DNA of 64,000 nucleotides from NCBI RefSeq assembly GCF_000160035.2, contig NZ_KI535370.1, positions 62,001-126,000 on the forward strand, read 5' to 3'. This document shows positions 7,516-16,645 of the stretch, in pieces (position 1 is the first letter of the stretch; every line of letters begins with the position of its first letter). The position numbers and the translations under genes were made by a program. The notes under the pieces were generated by a model. That model searched no databases and was not told the DNA's origin. It saw nothing but the letters and a program-made list of their open reading frames with translations. The DNA is from Catonella morbi ATCC 51271. Its GTDB lineage: Bacteria > Bacillota > Clostridia > Lachnospirales > Lachnospiraceae.

Positions 7516-9258
7516 TTATCTATATTCCTCTATCTTTAACTGTATATTTTTAAACCCTCTATACTCATTTATCTGAGGCGAATAGATTATATCCAGTTTC
7601 TTTTCTTCCTTATTTAACAAATATTCTTCAAAAACACTTGCATCTCCAAACCATATTGCGTTATGTACTTGTCCTTCTCCACCATCTGTAAGTTCCAGTT
7701 TAATAGCGTTGTTATTTTTACCTATCACTCTATATGTTTGAATGTACATATTTCTTCTTGCAAAAGTCGGAACTTTATTTCCTGTTCCGTAAGGTTCAAA
7801 TCTTAAAAGTTCCTCAATCAGTTCTTCCGTAACATAATAAGGCGGAAGTTCCATATCAAAGAAGATTTTGGGTTTAAGTTCCTCCTCTGTAAGAGTTGTA
7901 TTTTCATTAAGCATCTTTCTTAACTTATTAAATACTTCTATCTGTTCCTCAGTAGTTTCACCCTTAAGCGAAAAGCCTGCTGCCATCGGATGACCTCCGA
8001 ATTTAGAAAAACACTCTGAGCATTTAGATATTTCCTCAAACATATTATAATCTTCTATAGAACGCCCTGAACCCTTTATCCCCCTCTCGGCATAGGTAAA
8101 AATTAAAGTCGGTTTGTAAAATTTCTCTTTAATTCTGCCTGCAACTATTCCGGCTATACTCTCATGACAATCCGGAACCAGGATTACCAGAACCTTGTCA
8201 TTTAAGTATTCAGAGCTTTCAGCTATTTCGGTCGCCCTTATCAAAGACTGCTCTGTTATATCCTTTCTTTCATTATTAAGCCCTTGAAGCTCATTTGCTT
8301 CTGATAAAGCCCTCTCCCTGTCGCTTTCCAAGAATAGTTTAATCGCTTTTACTGCCGATTCAAGTCTGCCGGAGGCATTAATCATAGGTCCGATGATGAA
8401 ACCGCAATGATAAACCGTAATCTCATCCTTGTTAACAAGTCCCGATACCTCAAGCAAGGCTCTGAGCCCCACATTTTCAGTATTGTATATTGCTTTCAAG
8501 CCTTTTTTCACTATAATTCTGTTTTCACCTATAAGTTCCATAACATCGCAGATAGTCGCAAGAGCCGTAAATGCAAGATATTTGTTCTTAATTTCAGTTT
8601 TAAGTTTTGCGGAATTATTCCCATACTTTTCAGCATAGTGATTTATTAGCTGATATGCCACTCCTGCTCCGCAAAGCCCTTTAAAAGGATAGTTACAGTC
8701 CTCCCTCTTCGGATTAGTTACTGTATCTGCAGGCGGAAGGTCATTGTTTACAGGTATGTCATGATGATCTGTAATAAGTACCGTAAGCCCTATCTCCTTA
8801 GCATGCTTTACCTGCTCATAGGCCGCGATACCGTTATCACAGGTTACTATTGTATCAATCCCATCTTCCTTTGCCTTATTTACTATATCTATATTGATTC
8901 CATATCCGTCCTGTACCCTATGTGGAATAACATAGCTTATATCAGCCCCCATACTCCTAAAAAAATCATATAAAACAAAGGTAGAGCATACTCCGTCCAC
9001 ATCATAGTCTCCAATTATCCGAATTTTCTCGCCTTCATTAATTTTCCTGTTAAGAATTTCACAAGCATTTGTCAAATCACGCATTAGCTCAGGCCTTGCT
9101 AACTCCTTCTCTTCCGCATTCAAATACTCATCTATATCCTCGTCATTACTCATCCCTCTGTTAACAAGCACTCTGGCTGCTATCTTACTAATGCCAAACC
9201 TAGCGGCAATTCCATCAAAATCCCCCCTGATTGTCCTCATATACCATCTTCCGGTCAT
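7516..9258 (-). CDS. recJ: Single-stranded-DNA-specific exonuclease RecJ
   Basis: RecJ degrades single-stranded DNA 5' to 3' in recombination and mismatch or base-excision repair. The 580-residue product contains the DHH-family metal motifs IRIIGDYDVDGVCSTFVL, VTCDNGIAAYEQ and LITDHHDIP in order, then the DHHA1 domain with GSGRSIEDYNMFEEISKCSE and KFGGHPMAAGFSLK, and an OB-fold tail ending in the RecJ-OB pattern. Length is close to E. coli RecJ (577). The ATG at 9258 is preferred over an in-frame GTG one codon earlier because of AGGAAG spacing. It stands alone between the plus-strand transpeptidase gene and a GC-rich element. Confidence 0.93.
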   Translation of the reverse strand: MTGRWYMRTIRGDFDGIAARFGISKIAARVLVNRGMSNDEDIDEYLNAEEKELARPELMRDLTNACEILNRKINEGEKIRIIGDYDVDGVCSTFVLYDFFRSMGADISYVIPHRVQDGYGINIDIVNKAKEDGIDTIVTCDNGIAAYEQVKHAKEIGLTVLITDHHDIPVNNDLPPADTVTNPKREDCNYPFKGLCGAGVAYQLINHYAEKYGNNSAKLKTEIKNKYLAFTALATICDVMELIGENRIIVKKGLKAIYNTENVGLRALLEVSGLVNKDEITVYHCGFIIGPMINASGRLESAVKAIKLFLESDRERALSEANELQGLNNERKDITEQSLIRATEIAESSEYLNDKVLVILVPDCHESIAGIVAGRIKEKFYKPTLIFTYAERGIKGSGRSIEDYNMFEEISKCSECFSKFGGHPMAAGFSLKGETTEEQIEVFNKLRKMLNENTTLTEEELKPKIFFDMELPPYYVTEELIEELLRFEPYGTGNKVPTFARRNMYIQTYRVIGKNNNAIKLELTDGGEGQVHNAIWFGDASVFEEYLLNKEEKKLDIIYSPQINEYRGFKNIQLKIEEYR

Positions 9259-9393
9259 CACACTCTTCCTTCCTACTCTATCTAAAAAATCTTATTAATA
9301 ATTATCCCACATTTAACTACAACTATTATATTATACCATATCTAAAAGACATTTCATGTCAAATTTGCATTAATATTTTCCCTTTTTATTTCT

Positions 9394-9500
9394 ACTAAAT
9401 CAGGCTTGCCACAGCCGTAGCCTAAGCGAGCGCATTAGGCGCAGCGAAGCGGACGCCGGAGCGAGTCTGGACTACCGGCGTGGGCAAGCCGTAACTTAGT
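9394..9500. repeat. GC-rich 107-bp inverted-repeat element (MITE-like or structured RNA)
   Basis: Positions 9401-9490 are about 68 percent GC in a surrounding region below 40 percent. The ends form long imperfect inverted repeats: ACTAAAT..GGCTTGCC on the left and GGCAAGCC..ACTTAGT on the right, continuing inward through GCCGTAG and CTACCGGC. Inside, GCCTAA (about 9419) pairs with TTAGGC (about 9439), and GGAC can pair with GTCT, so the whole can fold as a three-way junction. It has no ORF and lies between ilvC's terminator and recJ. It fills most of the 331-bp gap 9262-9592. Confidence 0.65.
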
Positions 9501-9520
9501 CAATCAAAATCACATATACC

Positions 9521-9568
9521 CAAAACAAAAAAGGTATGAACCAATCACCTAAGCAATTAATCCATACC
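9521..9568 (-). terminator. Rho-independent terminator of ilvC
   Basis: On the minus strand GGTATG (9563-9568) pairs with CATACC (9533-9538), enclosing a further short stem, and is followed by TTTTTTGTTTTG. It begins 24 bases after the ilvC stop codon. Confidence 0.85.
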
Positions 9569-9592
9569 CTTGTTTTAAGTAAAAAATATACC

Positions 9593-10639
<1,047 letters not shown>

Positions 10640-10716
10640 TTAAATTTCTAATCAATTACTTACAAAACATTTTAATTAAGCCACAAGCTTAAATTGCCAT
10701 GCAAAAAGATGTCGGA

Positions 10717-11223
10717 TTAATCATCCCACATTTCGCCACGTGCTTCCGAACCTCTTTCAAGACCTGTAACACCTGTACGCACCATTTCTATTATATTATC
10801 TTTGCCAAGCAGACTTAAAAATGCCTCTATCTTAGTTTGATTACCTGTTAATTCAATAGTAAGAGACTCTTTAGAAACATCGACTATTTTAGCACGGAAA
10901 ATATCTGCTGTTGCAATAATTCCCTGTCTTTCGGAAGCTTTTGCTTTAAGCTTTACAAGGATAAGTTCTCTGGTTACAGAACTTTCAGGATGAAGTACTT
11001 TAACTTCCTTTACATCTTCAAGTTTTGCCAGTTGTTTCACAATCTGATCAAACACCTGATCATCACCATGAGAGACTATTGTCATTCTTGAATATACTGA
11101 ACGCTCAGTTTCACTAACAGTCAAGCTGTCAATATTGAAACCTCTCCTACTGAAAAGTCCTGCCACCCTGCTAAGCACACCGGAGGTGTTATCTACAAAT
11201 ACGGAAAATACAATTTTATTCAT
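10717..11223 (-). CDS. ilvN: Acetolactate synthase small (regulatory) subunit
   Basis: The 168-residue product carries an N-terminal ACT domain (FSVFVDNTSGVLSRVAGLFS, about residues 4-75) and the C-terminal ACT-like regulatory domain ending TGVTGLERG. IlvN/IlvH binds valine and tunes the catalytic subunit IlvB. The catalytic subunit gene is not adjacent: darA lies upstream and ilvC downstream. So this organism separates ilvB from ilvN-ilvC, or the catalytic subunit gene lies elsewhere. GGAG is well placed before the ATG. No T-box or leader-peptide attenuator is evident in the 116-bp upstream gap. Confidence 0.93.
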   Translation of the reverse strand: MNKIVFSVFVDNTSGVLSRVAGLFSRRGFNIDSLTVSETERSVYSRMTIVSHGDDQVFDQIVKQLAKLEDVKEVKVLHPESSVTRELILVKLKAKASERQGIIATADIFRAKIVDVSKESLTIELTGNQTKIEAFLSLLGKDNIIEMVRTGVTGLERGSEARGEMWDD

Positions 11224-11312
11224 ACGTCTCCTTACCTAATATGATGATTTTCTAAAACTTGCAACCATAATATCAATCAGTCACACCAAAGTCAAGTAAT
11301 GATAGTAATGTT

Positions 11313-11329
11313 AACTATGCCACATAGTT
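11313..11329 (-). terminator. Short hairpin after the c-di-AMP receptor gene
   Basis: AACTATG (11313-11319) and CATAGTT (11323-11329) are perfect complements with a 3-base loop just after the darA stop. There is no good T-run, so this may be a weak terminator or a processing signal. Confidence 0.4.
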
Positions 11330-11339
11330 ATATCAGGAC

Positions 11340-11678
11340 TTAAACCTTTTCAAATCTTTCCACGTCAATTACGAAGATTGTAGCTCCTCCCACATCCACA
11401 GTAGTCGGTACTGCATTGTAGCTGGTAACAGGCACTCCGCTTGTCTGAGAGTAAGGAAGATTATAAACTATCTGCTCCCTCTTTCCTGACTCCTTTACTA
11501 TTATATCAATTACATTCTGAACCTTATCCTGCTCAACACCAATCAAAAGCGTAGTATTGCCTCGTCTAAGGAAACCACCCGTAGTAGCAAGCTTGGTTAC
11601 TATATATCCGTTTGACATTAAAGCCTCTGTAACCGAATCGCCATCCTCACTGTGAACTATCGCATAAACCATTTTCAT
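11340..11678 (-). CDS. darA: Cyclic-di-AMP receptor DarA/PstA (YaaQ, DUF970 family)
   Basis: The 112-residue product is a PII-like protein that binds c-di-AMP as a trimer. The opening MKMVYAIVHSEDGDSVTEAL, the loop KLATTGGFLRRGNTTLLIGV and the C-terminal GGATIFVIDVERFEKV fit the family closely. Homologues in Listeria, Bacillus and Staphylococcus bind the nucleotide, but the downstream output is not firmly known. In many Firmicutes it sits beside tmk and holB; here it is beside ilvN and the small toxin locus, so context adds little. A GGGGGA site precedes the ATG. Confidence 0.9.
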   Translation of the reverse strand: MKMVYAIVHSEDGDSVTEALMSNGYIVTKLATTGGFLRRGNTTLLIGVEQDKVQNVIDIIVKESGKREQIVYNLPYSQTSGVPVTSYNAVPTTVDVGGATIFVIDVERFEKV

Positions 11679-11786
11679 AAGATTTTCCCCCTTTTCGCAC
11701 CCTGCTTATAGCAGTTTTTAACCCAAATTATTTACAATATATCAATTAAGAGAAGAGATACAAAAGCACCTCTTCTCCAAACCTGC

Positions 11787-11815
11787 TTGCAAAAATTGCA
11801 AGATTGGTTTATAAT
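11787..11815 (+). promoter_or_regulatory. Promoter of the putative antitoxin RNA
   Basis: TTGCAA (11787-11792) and TATAAT (11810-11815) lie exactly 17 bases apart on the plus strand. No plus-strand ORF follows, so the promoter points at a non-coding transcript running convergently toward the small minus-strand peptide gene at 11937-12020. Confidence 0.7.
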
Positions 11816-11821
11816 CAACTT

Positions 11822-11940
11822 AGATAACTGAAGGATATTGGTACATCCAACAGTTACCAAGCGGAAACTTATAAGCTATTAAGTTTATTAACAGATTACA
11901 GGCTATCCCCTAGTTGCATAGAGGATAGCCTATCTGTTAT
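11822..11940 (+). ncRNA. Predicted structured antisense RNA (type I antitoxin candidate)
   Basis: Downstream of a strong promoter the plus strand encodes three consecutive hairpins and no ORF. Hairpin 1 (11825-11856) pairs TAACTG with CAGTTA and GGAT with ATCC. Hairpin 2 (11865-11886) pairs AAACTTA with TAAGTTT. Hairpin 3 (11891-11937) pairs ACAGAT with ATCTGT and AGGCTATC with GATAGCCT. The RNA would be complementary to the 3' untranslated region of the toxin mRNA, and hairpin 3 reaches the toxin stop codon. This overlap at 3' ends is the arrangement known for txpA/RatA and bsrG/SR4 in B. subtilis. Ends and function are inferred; only the sequence features are seen. Confidence 0.6.
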
Positions 11941-12067
11941 TTACGGTTCTTTCGATTATCGATATATGTTAAGGCTGAAAATACAACCAATAAAAGCGTT
12001 AACACTTCTAACGTATTCATACCGACCTCCTCTCCGTTTCCGGAAAGGCAACCGTTAGGCTATCCCC
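11900..12067. repeat. 11-bp direct repeat flanking the small toxin gene
   Basis: AGGCTATCCCC occurs at 11900-11910 and again at 12057-12067. In the minus-strand toxin mRNA these become GGGGAUAGCCU in the 5' leader and in the right arm of the 3' hairpin; the left arm of that hairpin (AGGCTATCCTC, 11921-11931) can therefore pair with either copy. Such 5'-3' long-range pairing is a recurrent control device of type I toxin mRNAs. Confidence 0.7.
11937..12020 (-). CDS. 27-residue holin-like (Hol-Tox type) membrane toxin peptide
   Basis: The peptide is MNTLEVLTLLLVVFSALTYI followed by DNRKNRK. It has a single hydrophobic helix (residues 6-20) and a basic, polar tail. That architecture and the pattern of an acidic residue at position 5, Leu-rich helix and LTYID-plus-basic end match the short putative holin-like toxins common in Clostridia and Lactobacillales (Hol-Tox family), from memory of the family. 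A perfect GGAGGT Shine-Dalgarno (12025-12030) lies four bases before the ATG, in a 5' leader with a purine-rich GGAGAGGAGG stretch that could be sequestered. A structured antisense RNA converges from the left. Such peptides usually depolarise the membrane when overproduced; that is inferred here. Confidence 0.75.
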   Translation of the reverse strand: MNTLEVLTLLLVVFSALTYIDNRKNRK

Positions 12068-12090
12068 ACTGCTCTAAGTTGACTATTGAT

Positions 12091-12096
12091 ATTGTA
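12091..12096 (-). promoter_or_regulatory. Extended -10 element of the toxin gene
   Basis: On the minus strand the sequence TGATACAAT gives an extended -10 (TGn + TACAAT at 12091-12096). The -35 region is poor. Transcription would begin near 12084, placing the GGGGATAGCCT repeat near the 5' end of the mRNA. Confidence 0.45.
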
Positions 12097-12147
12097 TCAT
12101 TTTATACTGACTTTTACCAGTAAAATTTAGTTCAATTTCTCTGTAAT

Positions 12148-12378
12148 TTATTCCTCAAATTCAAGTACAGCATAGAATCCTCTTGGTTTTTCTTCCATTT
12201 TTACTACTTTTCCCGTTAAATTTTTAAGCGGTTCCGTAAGTGATATATTACCGCTCATTCCGTAAGCATGTTCTATAGTATAATAACGGAAACTCTCAAG
12301 TTCTGTCTCAATCACATTTACTATGTCCCCTTCTTTTAAAAGTCCGCTTCTTTCAACCTTAAATTCCATTTCCCTCAT
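12148..12378 (-). CDS. Small hypothetical protein, 76 residues
   Basis: I do not recognise this protein. It is 76 residues, acidic overall, without membrane segments or cysteines, and its alternating pattern (VERSGLLKEGDIVNVIETEL, then NISLTEPLKNLTGKVVKMEE) suggests a small all-beta barrel. The C-terminus RGFYAVLEFEE is strongly strand-like. GAGGTGAA is well placed before the ATG, and codon use matches its neighbours, so it is very probably translated. It follows the glgX terminator and precedes the toxin promoter, so it may be expressed alone. No function is assigned. Confidence 0.7.
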   Translation of the reverse strand: MREMEFKVERSGLLKEGDIVNVIETELESFRYYTIEHAYGMSGNISLTEPLKNLTGKVVKMEEKPRGFYAVLEFEE

Positions 12379-12399
12379 AGTATTTCACCTCAATTAAAT

Positions 12400-12454
12400 A
12401 AAAATAAGACTTTCTGTTATTATGATAAGTATATCATCATTTAAACAGAAAGTC
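12400..12454 (-). terminator. Rho-independent terminator of glgX
   Basis: GACTTTCTGTT (minus-strand sense, complement of 12444-12454) pairs perfectly with AACAGAAAGTC, enclosing an inner ATGAT..ATCAT stem, and is followed by TTATTTTTATTT. It starts about 20 bases after the glgX stop codon. Confidence 0.9.
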
Positions 12455-12475
12455 CTACTAAAAAATCAAAATTGT

Positions 12476-14572
12476 TTATACTCTTACCACAGAGAAAACC
12501 ATAGAACTTCTGGCTTCCATATTAATCAGATTTCCATTGGTTCTAACCTTTTTACCCCTAATATCAGGGAAACCTGACCTGTATATTTCAAGTGAAGAGT
12601 CTGTTTCAATCTGCCAGCATAAATAATGCGGCAGTTCAGGCAAATAACAGTCCTGTCTTTCCCAATGGGTATTTATCGCAAAACAGACAATATCATCTGC
12701 CGTATTATCTGCATTTCTTCCTGCAAATATTACTCTGAGCACATTGGTGTGGTCCGGTCCCAAAGCCCAGGAATCAGGGAATCCAAGTGAACAGCTTCCC
12801 ATATACTTTCTTATTACCGGATGTTCTTTTCTAAATTTAATAAGATGTCTGGTAAAACGGAAATGTTCTCTGTTTTTCTCAAGCTGTCCCCATTCAAGCC
12901 AGGAAATCGGGCTGTCCTGACAATAGGTGTTGTTATTGCCGCACTGGGTATTTAAGAACTCATCACCTGCAAGGAACATAGGTGTTCCCCTGCTCATAAG
13001 TAGGGTGGTCATAGCATTTTTACAGAGTCTGTAACGAAGTTTATTTATATACTCATTATCAGTCTCACCTTCCCAGCCGCAGTTCCAGCTTCTGTTATCA
13101 TCTGCTCCATCCGTATTGTTCCAGCCGTTTGCCTCGTTATGTTTGCGATTATAACAGTACATATCCCAAAGGGTGAAACCGTCGTGGCAGTTTAGGAAGT
13201 TTACTGATGCATTATCTCCCCTATGCTCAGGATTATAAATATCTTTTGAGCCTGATATTCTCCTTGCCGCTACCGGCATAAGTCCTATATCACCTTTAAG
13301 AAAGTCTCTCATGTCATCACGATACTTTCCGTTCCACTCAGCCCAACGGTTCCATGAAGGGAAGGTTCCCACCTGATAAAGTCCGCCCGCATCCCAAGCC
13401 TCTGCTATAAGCTTTACATCCGCAAGTATCTGATCATAGGCAAGATTCTGTAAAAGCGGTGCATTTGACATAGGTGAACCATCTTCATTTCTACCTAAAA
13501 TACTCGCAAGATCAAACCTGAAACCGTCTACATGATAGTCTGTTACCCAGTATCTGAGACATTCCAGTATCATATGTCTTACAACAGGATGATTACAATT
13601 CAGAGTATTGCCACAACCGCTGAAGTTGTAATATTCCCCTCTGGGAGTAAGCATGTAGTACACATTATTATCAAAACCTTTAAAAGAAATGCTCGGTCCA
13701 AGTTCATTTCCTTCAGCAGTATGATTAAATACCACGTCTAACAGACATTCAATTCCATTGTCATGTAATCTCTTTATAAGTTTTTTAAGCTCCGTTCCCG
13801 AGCTGTTATCCTCTGTTTTTGCCGCATAACTGGTATTCGGAGCAAAGAAACTGATTGGATTATATCCCCAATAGTCCACCAAAATCTCATCATTATACTT
13901 TCTATTATCTTTTATCTCATCAAATTCAAAGATTGGCATAAGCTCTACGGCATTTACGCCTAAATCTTTGAGATAAGGTATTTTCTCCATTACTCCTGCA
14001 AAGGTTCCCGGGTATTTCACTCCCGAAGAAGCATCCTTGGTAAAACCTCTGACATGCATTTCGTAGATTACAAGATCTTCAAGTCCGATATTAGGGTTTG
14101 GTTCACTGCCCCAGTCAAAATCATTGCGCACTACTCTTGCCTTGTAAAATGACTTACTGCCGAGTTTTTTACCCCATTCACTCTGACCTGTAACTGATTT
14201 CGCATACATGTCCAACAAAATTCTGTTTTTATCAAATATCAAGCCTTTTTCTTTGTCATAAGGGCCATCAACTCTATACGCATATTCAAAATCTTCAATA
14301 TTAAGATCAAAAACTATCATAGAATAGACATTACCTATTCTGTAATTTTCCGGAAAAGGTATAATTGCATAAGGCTCATCTTCCCTGTTTTTGAAGAGAA
14401 GAAGCTCCACACTTGTTCCACTGTTGGTAGGAACAGTAAAATTTACGCCACTGGGAATGGCTGTTGCTCCGTTTTGTTCATAAAGGCCGGGCCTAACCTT
14501 AAAACCATTAATTTCGTCTATTGGTCGAAGATGAAATCTTTCAAACGAAAGATTATTATTCGCTTCTGCCAT
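12476..14572 (-). CDS. glgX: Glycogen debranching enzyme / isoamylase-type GH13 (GlgX)
   Basis: The enzyme hydrolyses alpha-1,6 branches of glycogen or phosphorylase-limit dextrin. The 698-residue product has an N-terminal CBM48-like domain (about 20-135, with AYRVDGPYDKEKGLIFD) and a GH13 barrel. The four GH13 signatures are present in order: VVFNHTAEGN, GFRFDLASILG (nucleophile Asp), LIAEAWDAGG (acid/base Glu) and NFLNCHDGFTL. RGTPMFLAGDEF follows, and a C-terminal beta domain ends the protein. No other glycogen gene is in the window. A GGAGG site precedes the ATG, and dtd lies 36 bp upstream of it on the gene map in the transcription direction, so the two may be co-transcribed. Confidence 0.92.
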   Translation of the reverse strand: MAEANNNLSFERFHLRPIDEINGFKVRPGLYEQNGATAIPSGVNFTVPTNSGTSVELLLFKNREDEPYAIIPFPENYRIGNVYSMIVFDLNIEDFEYAYRVDGPYDKEKGLIFDKNRILLDMYAKSVTGQSEWGKKLGSKSFYKARVVRNDFDWGSEPNPNIGLEDLVIYEMHVRGFTKDASSGVKYPGTFAGVMEKIPYLKDLGVNAVELMPIFEFDEIKDNRKYNDEILVDYWGYNPISFFAPNTSYAAKTEDNSSGTELKKLIKRLHDNGIECLLDVVFNHTAEGNELGPSISFKGFDNNVYYMLTPRGEYYNFSGCGNTLNCNHPVVRHMILECLRYWVTDYHVDGFRFDLASILGRNEDGSPMSNAPLLQNLAYDQILADVKLIAEAWDAGGLYQVGTFPSWNRWAEWNGKYRDDMRDFLKGDIGLMPVAARRISGSKDIYNPEHRGDNASVNFLNCHDGFTLWDMYCYNRKHNEANGWNNTDGADDNRSWNCGWEGETDNEYINKLRYRLCKNAMTTLLMSRGTPMFLAGDEFLNTQCGNNNTYCQDSPISWLEWGQLEKNREHFRFTRHLIKFRKEHPVIRKYMGSCSLGFPDSWALGPDHTNVLRVIFAGRNADNTADDIVCFAINTHWERQDCYLPELPHYLCWQIETDSSLEIYRSGFPDIRGKKVRTNGNLINMEARSSMVFSVVRV

Positions 14573-14608
14573 TCTATCCTCCGATTACACACTCTACTTC
14601 ATTGCAGA

Positions 14609-15058
14609 TTATTTTAAATCCGCAGAATCTAAAATTATAGTAAATGGACCATCATTAGTAAGAGTAACTTTCATATCAGCCCCAAATTCCCCCTGTTCAA
14701 CCTTTGGTACCTGTTTCTTACATTCATCTATTATATAGTGATACAGTTCTTTAGCAAGATCCGGCGAACCGCAGGTAGTAAATCCCGGTCTGTTGCCACG
14801 ACTTAAGTCTGCATACAGGGTAAACTGGGATACAAGCAAAAGAGCTCCTCCTACATCATTTAAGGCAAGATTTGTTTTTCCGTTCTCATCTGCCATTATC
14901 CTGAGACCAAGCATTTTCTTAATCATTTTATCCGCTATTTCTTTTGTATCATCTTTTCCTACACCGATAAGCACCATGTAGCCTCTGTCGATAGCACCTC
15001 TTACTTCTCCGTCAATTTTTACATCTGAATTCTTTACAACCTGAATTACAAAACGCAT
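14609..15058 (-). CDS. dtd: D-aminoacyl-tRNA deacylase
   Basis: Dtd removes D-amino acids, and glycine from tRNA-Ala, that were wrongly charged to tRNA. The 149-residue product begins [17 protein letters not shown] and has both active-site signatures, [17 protein letters not shown] and the C-terminal [10 protein letters not shown] with its cross-subunit Gly-Pro. The longer frame back to 15097 adds 13 residues without a ribosome binding site; AAGGGG supports the ATG at 15058. Its presence is worth noting in an organism that probably makes free D-aspartate (see the racemase at 47996). Confidence 0.95.
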   Translation of the reverse strand: MRFVIQVVKNSDVKIDGEVRGAIDRGYMVLIGVGKDDTKEIADKMIKKMLGLRIMADENGKTNLALNDVGGALLLVSQFTLYADLSRGNRPGFTTCGSPDLAKELYHYIIDECKKQVPKVEQGEFGADMKVTLTNDGPFTIILDSADLK

Positions 15059-15089
15059 ATATTCCCCTTTTTTCCCTTTTATGTAACGC

Positions 15090-15121
15090 AAAACCACCGT
15101 ACCGATTGTTCACCGGTACGG
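15090..15121 (-). terminator. Terminator after enolase
   Basis: CCGTACCG (15097-15104) and CGGTACGG (15114-15121) are perfect complements; on the minus strand the stem is followed by TGGTTTTG. The T-run is short, so some read-through into dtd is possible. Upstream at 15193-15206 is also the 14-bp palindrome ATTTATCGATAAAT. Confidence 0.7.
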
Positions 15122-15210
15122 CAGTCTGATTAATTGCTAAATTATCAATCTTTAACTCATCATCTTTTGTGCAAATCAGCCAAAGCGATAAAATTTATCG
15201 ATAAATATGA

Positions 15211-16518
15211 TTATTTACGGTTAAATGCATTTACTCCAGGCCAGTAAGCTGCCGCACCAAGTTCCTCTTCAATTCTGAGAAGCTGGTTATACTTAGCTAC
15301 ACGCTCACTTCTTGAAGGAGCACCTGTCTTAATCTGGCAGGTATTGAGAGCTACTGCAAGGTCAGCAATAGTTGTATCCTCTGTCTCACCTGAACGGTGT
15401 GAAGAAATTGCCGTATAGCCTGCCTTGTGAGCCATCTTAATAGCCTCAAGTGTCTCAGATACAGAACCGATCTGGTTGAGCTTGATAAGAATAGAGTTAG
15501 CCGCACCAAGCTTAATGCCCTTCTCGAGTCTCTCTGTATTAGTAACGAAAAGGTCATCACCAACAAGCTGAACTTTGTGTCCGAGCTTCTCTGTCATCTT
15601 CTTCCAGCCTTCCCAATCCTCTTCATCAAGACCATCTTCAATAGAATAGATAGGATATTTATCAATAAGGCTCTCCCAGTGAGCAATAAGCTCATCTGAT
15701 GTAAACTTCTTACCTGACTTAGGCTGTAAGTAATGTCCAACACCCTGCTCTCTGTCCTTCCACTCAGAAGAAGCAGCATCCATAGCTATAACGAAATCTG
15801 TACCTGCCTTGTAGCCTGCATTCTCAATAGCCTTGATGATATGTTCGATAACATCCTCATCATCCTTAAGGTTAGGAGCAAAACCACCCTCATCACCCAC
15901 AGCTGTGGTATGTCCTTCTTTCTTAAGAAGTGACTGGAGCGCATGGAATACCTCAGCACACATTCTAAGACCTTCTCTGAAGCTTGAAGCACCTGAAGGC
16001 ATAATCATGAATTCCTGAGTATCTACAGAGTTAGTAGCGTGTGCTCCACCATTTAAGATGTTCATCATAGGAAGCGGAAGTCTGTTAGCATTAGCACCGC
16101 CTAAGAATCTGTAAAGAGGAATATCAAGAGCGTTAGCCGCTGCTCTTGCTGCTGCGATAGATACAGCAAGGATTGCATTAGCACCAAGCTTTGACTTATC
16201 CTTTGTTCCGTCAGCCTTAATCATAGCTGCATCAACTGCATAAATATCAAATGCACTTACTCCCTGAAGTACATCATTTATAACTGTATTGATGTTCTCA
16301 ACTGCCTTAAGAACACCCTTACCATTGTAACGGTTCTTATCATCATCACGAAGCTCAAGAGCCTCAAATTCACCTGTAGAAGCACCGCTTGGAGCTGTTC
16401 CTCTTCCTGCTACACCGCAAGCTAAGATAACTTCAGCTTCAACAGTAGGGTTACCTCTGGAGTCAACGATTTCTCTACCGATAACCTTCTCGATTTCTAA
16501 ATTTCCTAAATAATCCAT
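15211..16518 (-). CDS. eno: Enolase (phosphopyruvate hydratase)
   Basis: Enolase interconverts 2-phosphoglycerate and phosphoenolpyruvate in glycolysis. The 435-residue product shows [37 protein letters not shown], the metal and catalytic segments [39 protein letters not shown] and [20 protein letters not shown]. The reading frame is open back to 16593, but those extra residues lack a binding site; AGGA is 8 bases before the ATG at 16518, giving a start one expects for enolase. Codon use is strongly biased to a few codons, consistent with high expression. Confidence 0.97.
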   Translation of the reverse strand: MDYLGNLEIEKVIGREIVDSRGNPTVEAEVILACGVAGRGTAPSGASTGEFEALELRDDDKNRYNGKGVLKAVENINTVINDVLQGVSAFDIYAVDAAMIKADGTKDKSKLGANAILAVSIAAARAAANALDIPLYRFLGGANANRLPLPMMNILNGGAHATNSVDTQEFMIMPSGASSFREGLRMCAEVFHALQSLLKKEGHTTAVGDEGGFAPNLKDDEDVIEHIIKAIENAGYKAGTDFVIAMDAASSEWKDREQGVGHYLQPKSGKKFTSDELIAHWESLIDKYPIYSIEDGLDEEDWEGWKKMTEKLGHKVQLVGDDLFVTNTERLEKGIKLGAANSILIKLNQIGSVSETLEAIKMAHKAGYTAISSHRSGETEDTTIADLAVALNTCQIKTGAPSRSERVAKYNQLLRIEEELGAAAYWPGVNAFNRK

Positions 16519-16645
16519 TTCTTTCTTCCTTTCCATGCTTCCCGCATTGTAAAGTATTAATTCAAACACTAGAATGATACCATAATTTACCAAAAAAAAC
16601 TAGATAGATAATGTAAAAAATATAGAAATTTTTATTGAACTTTTG

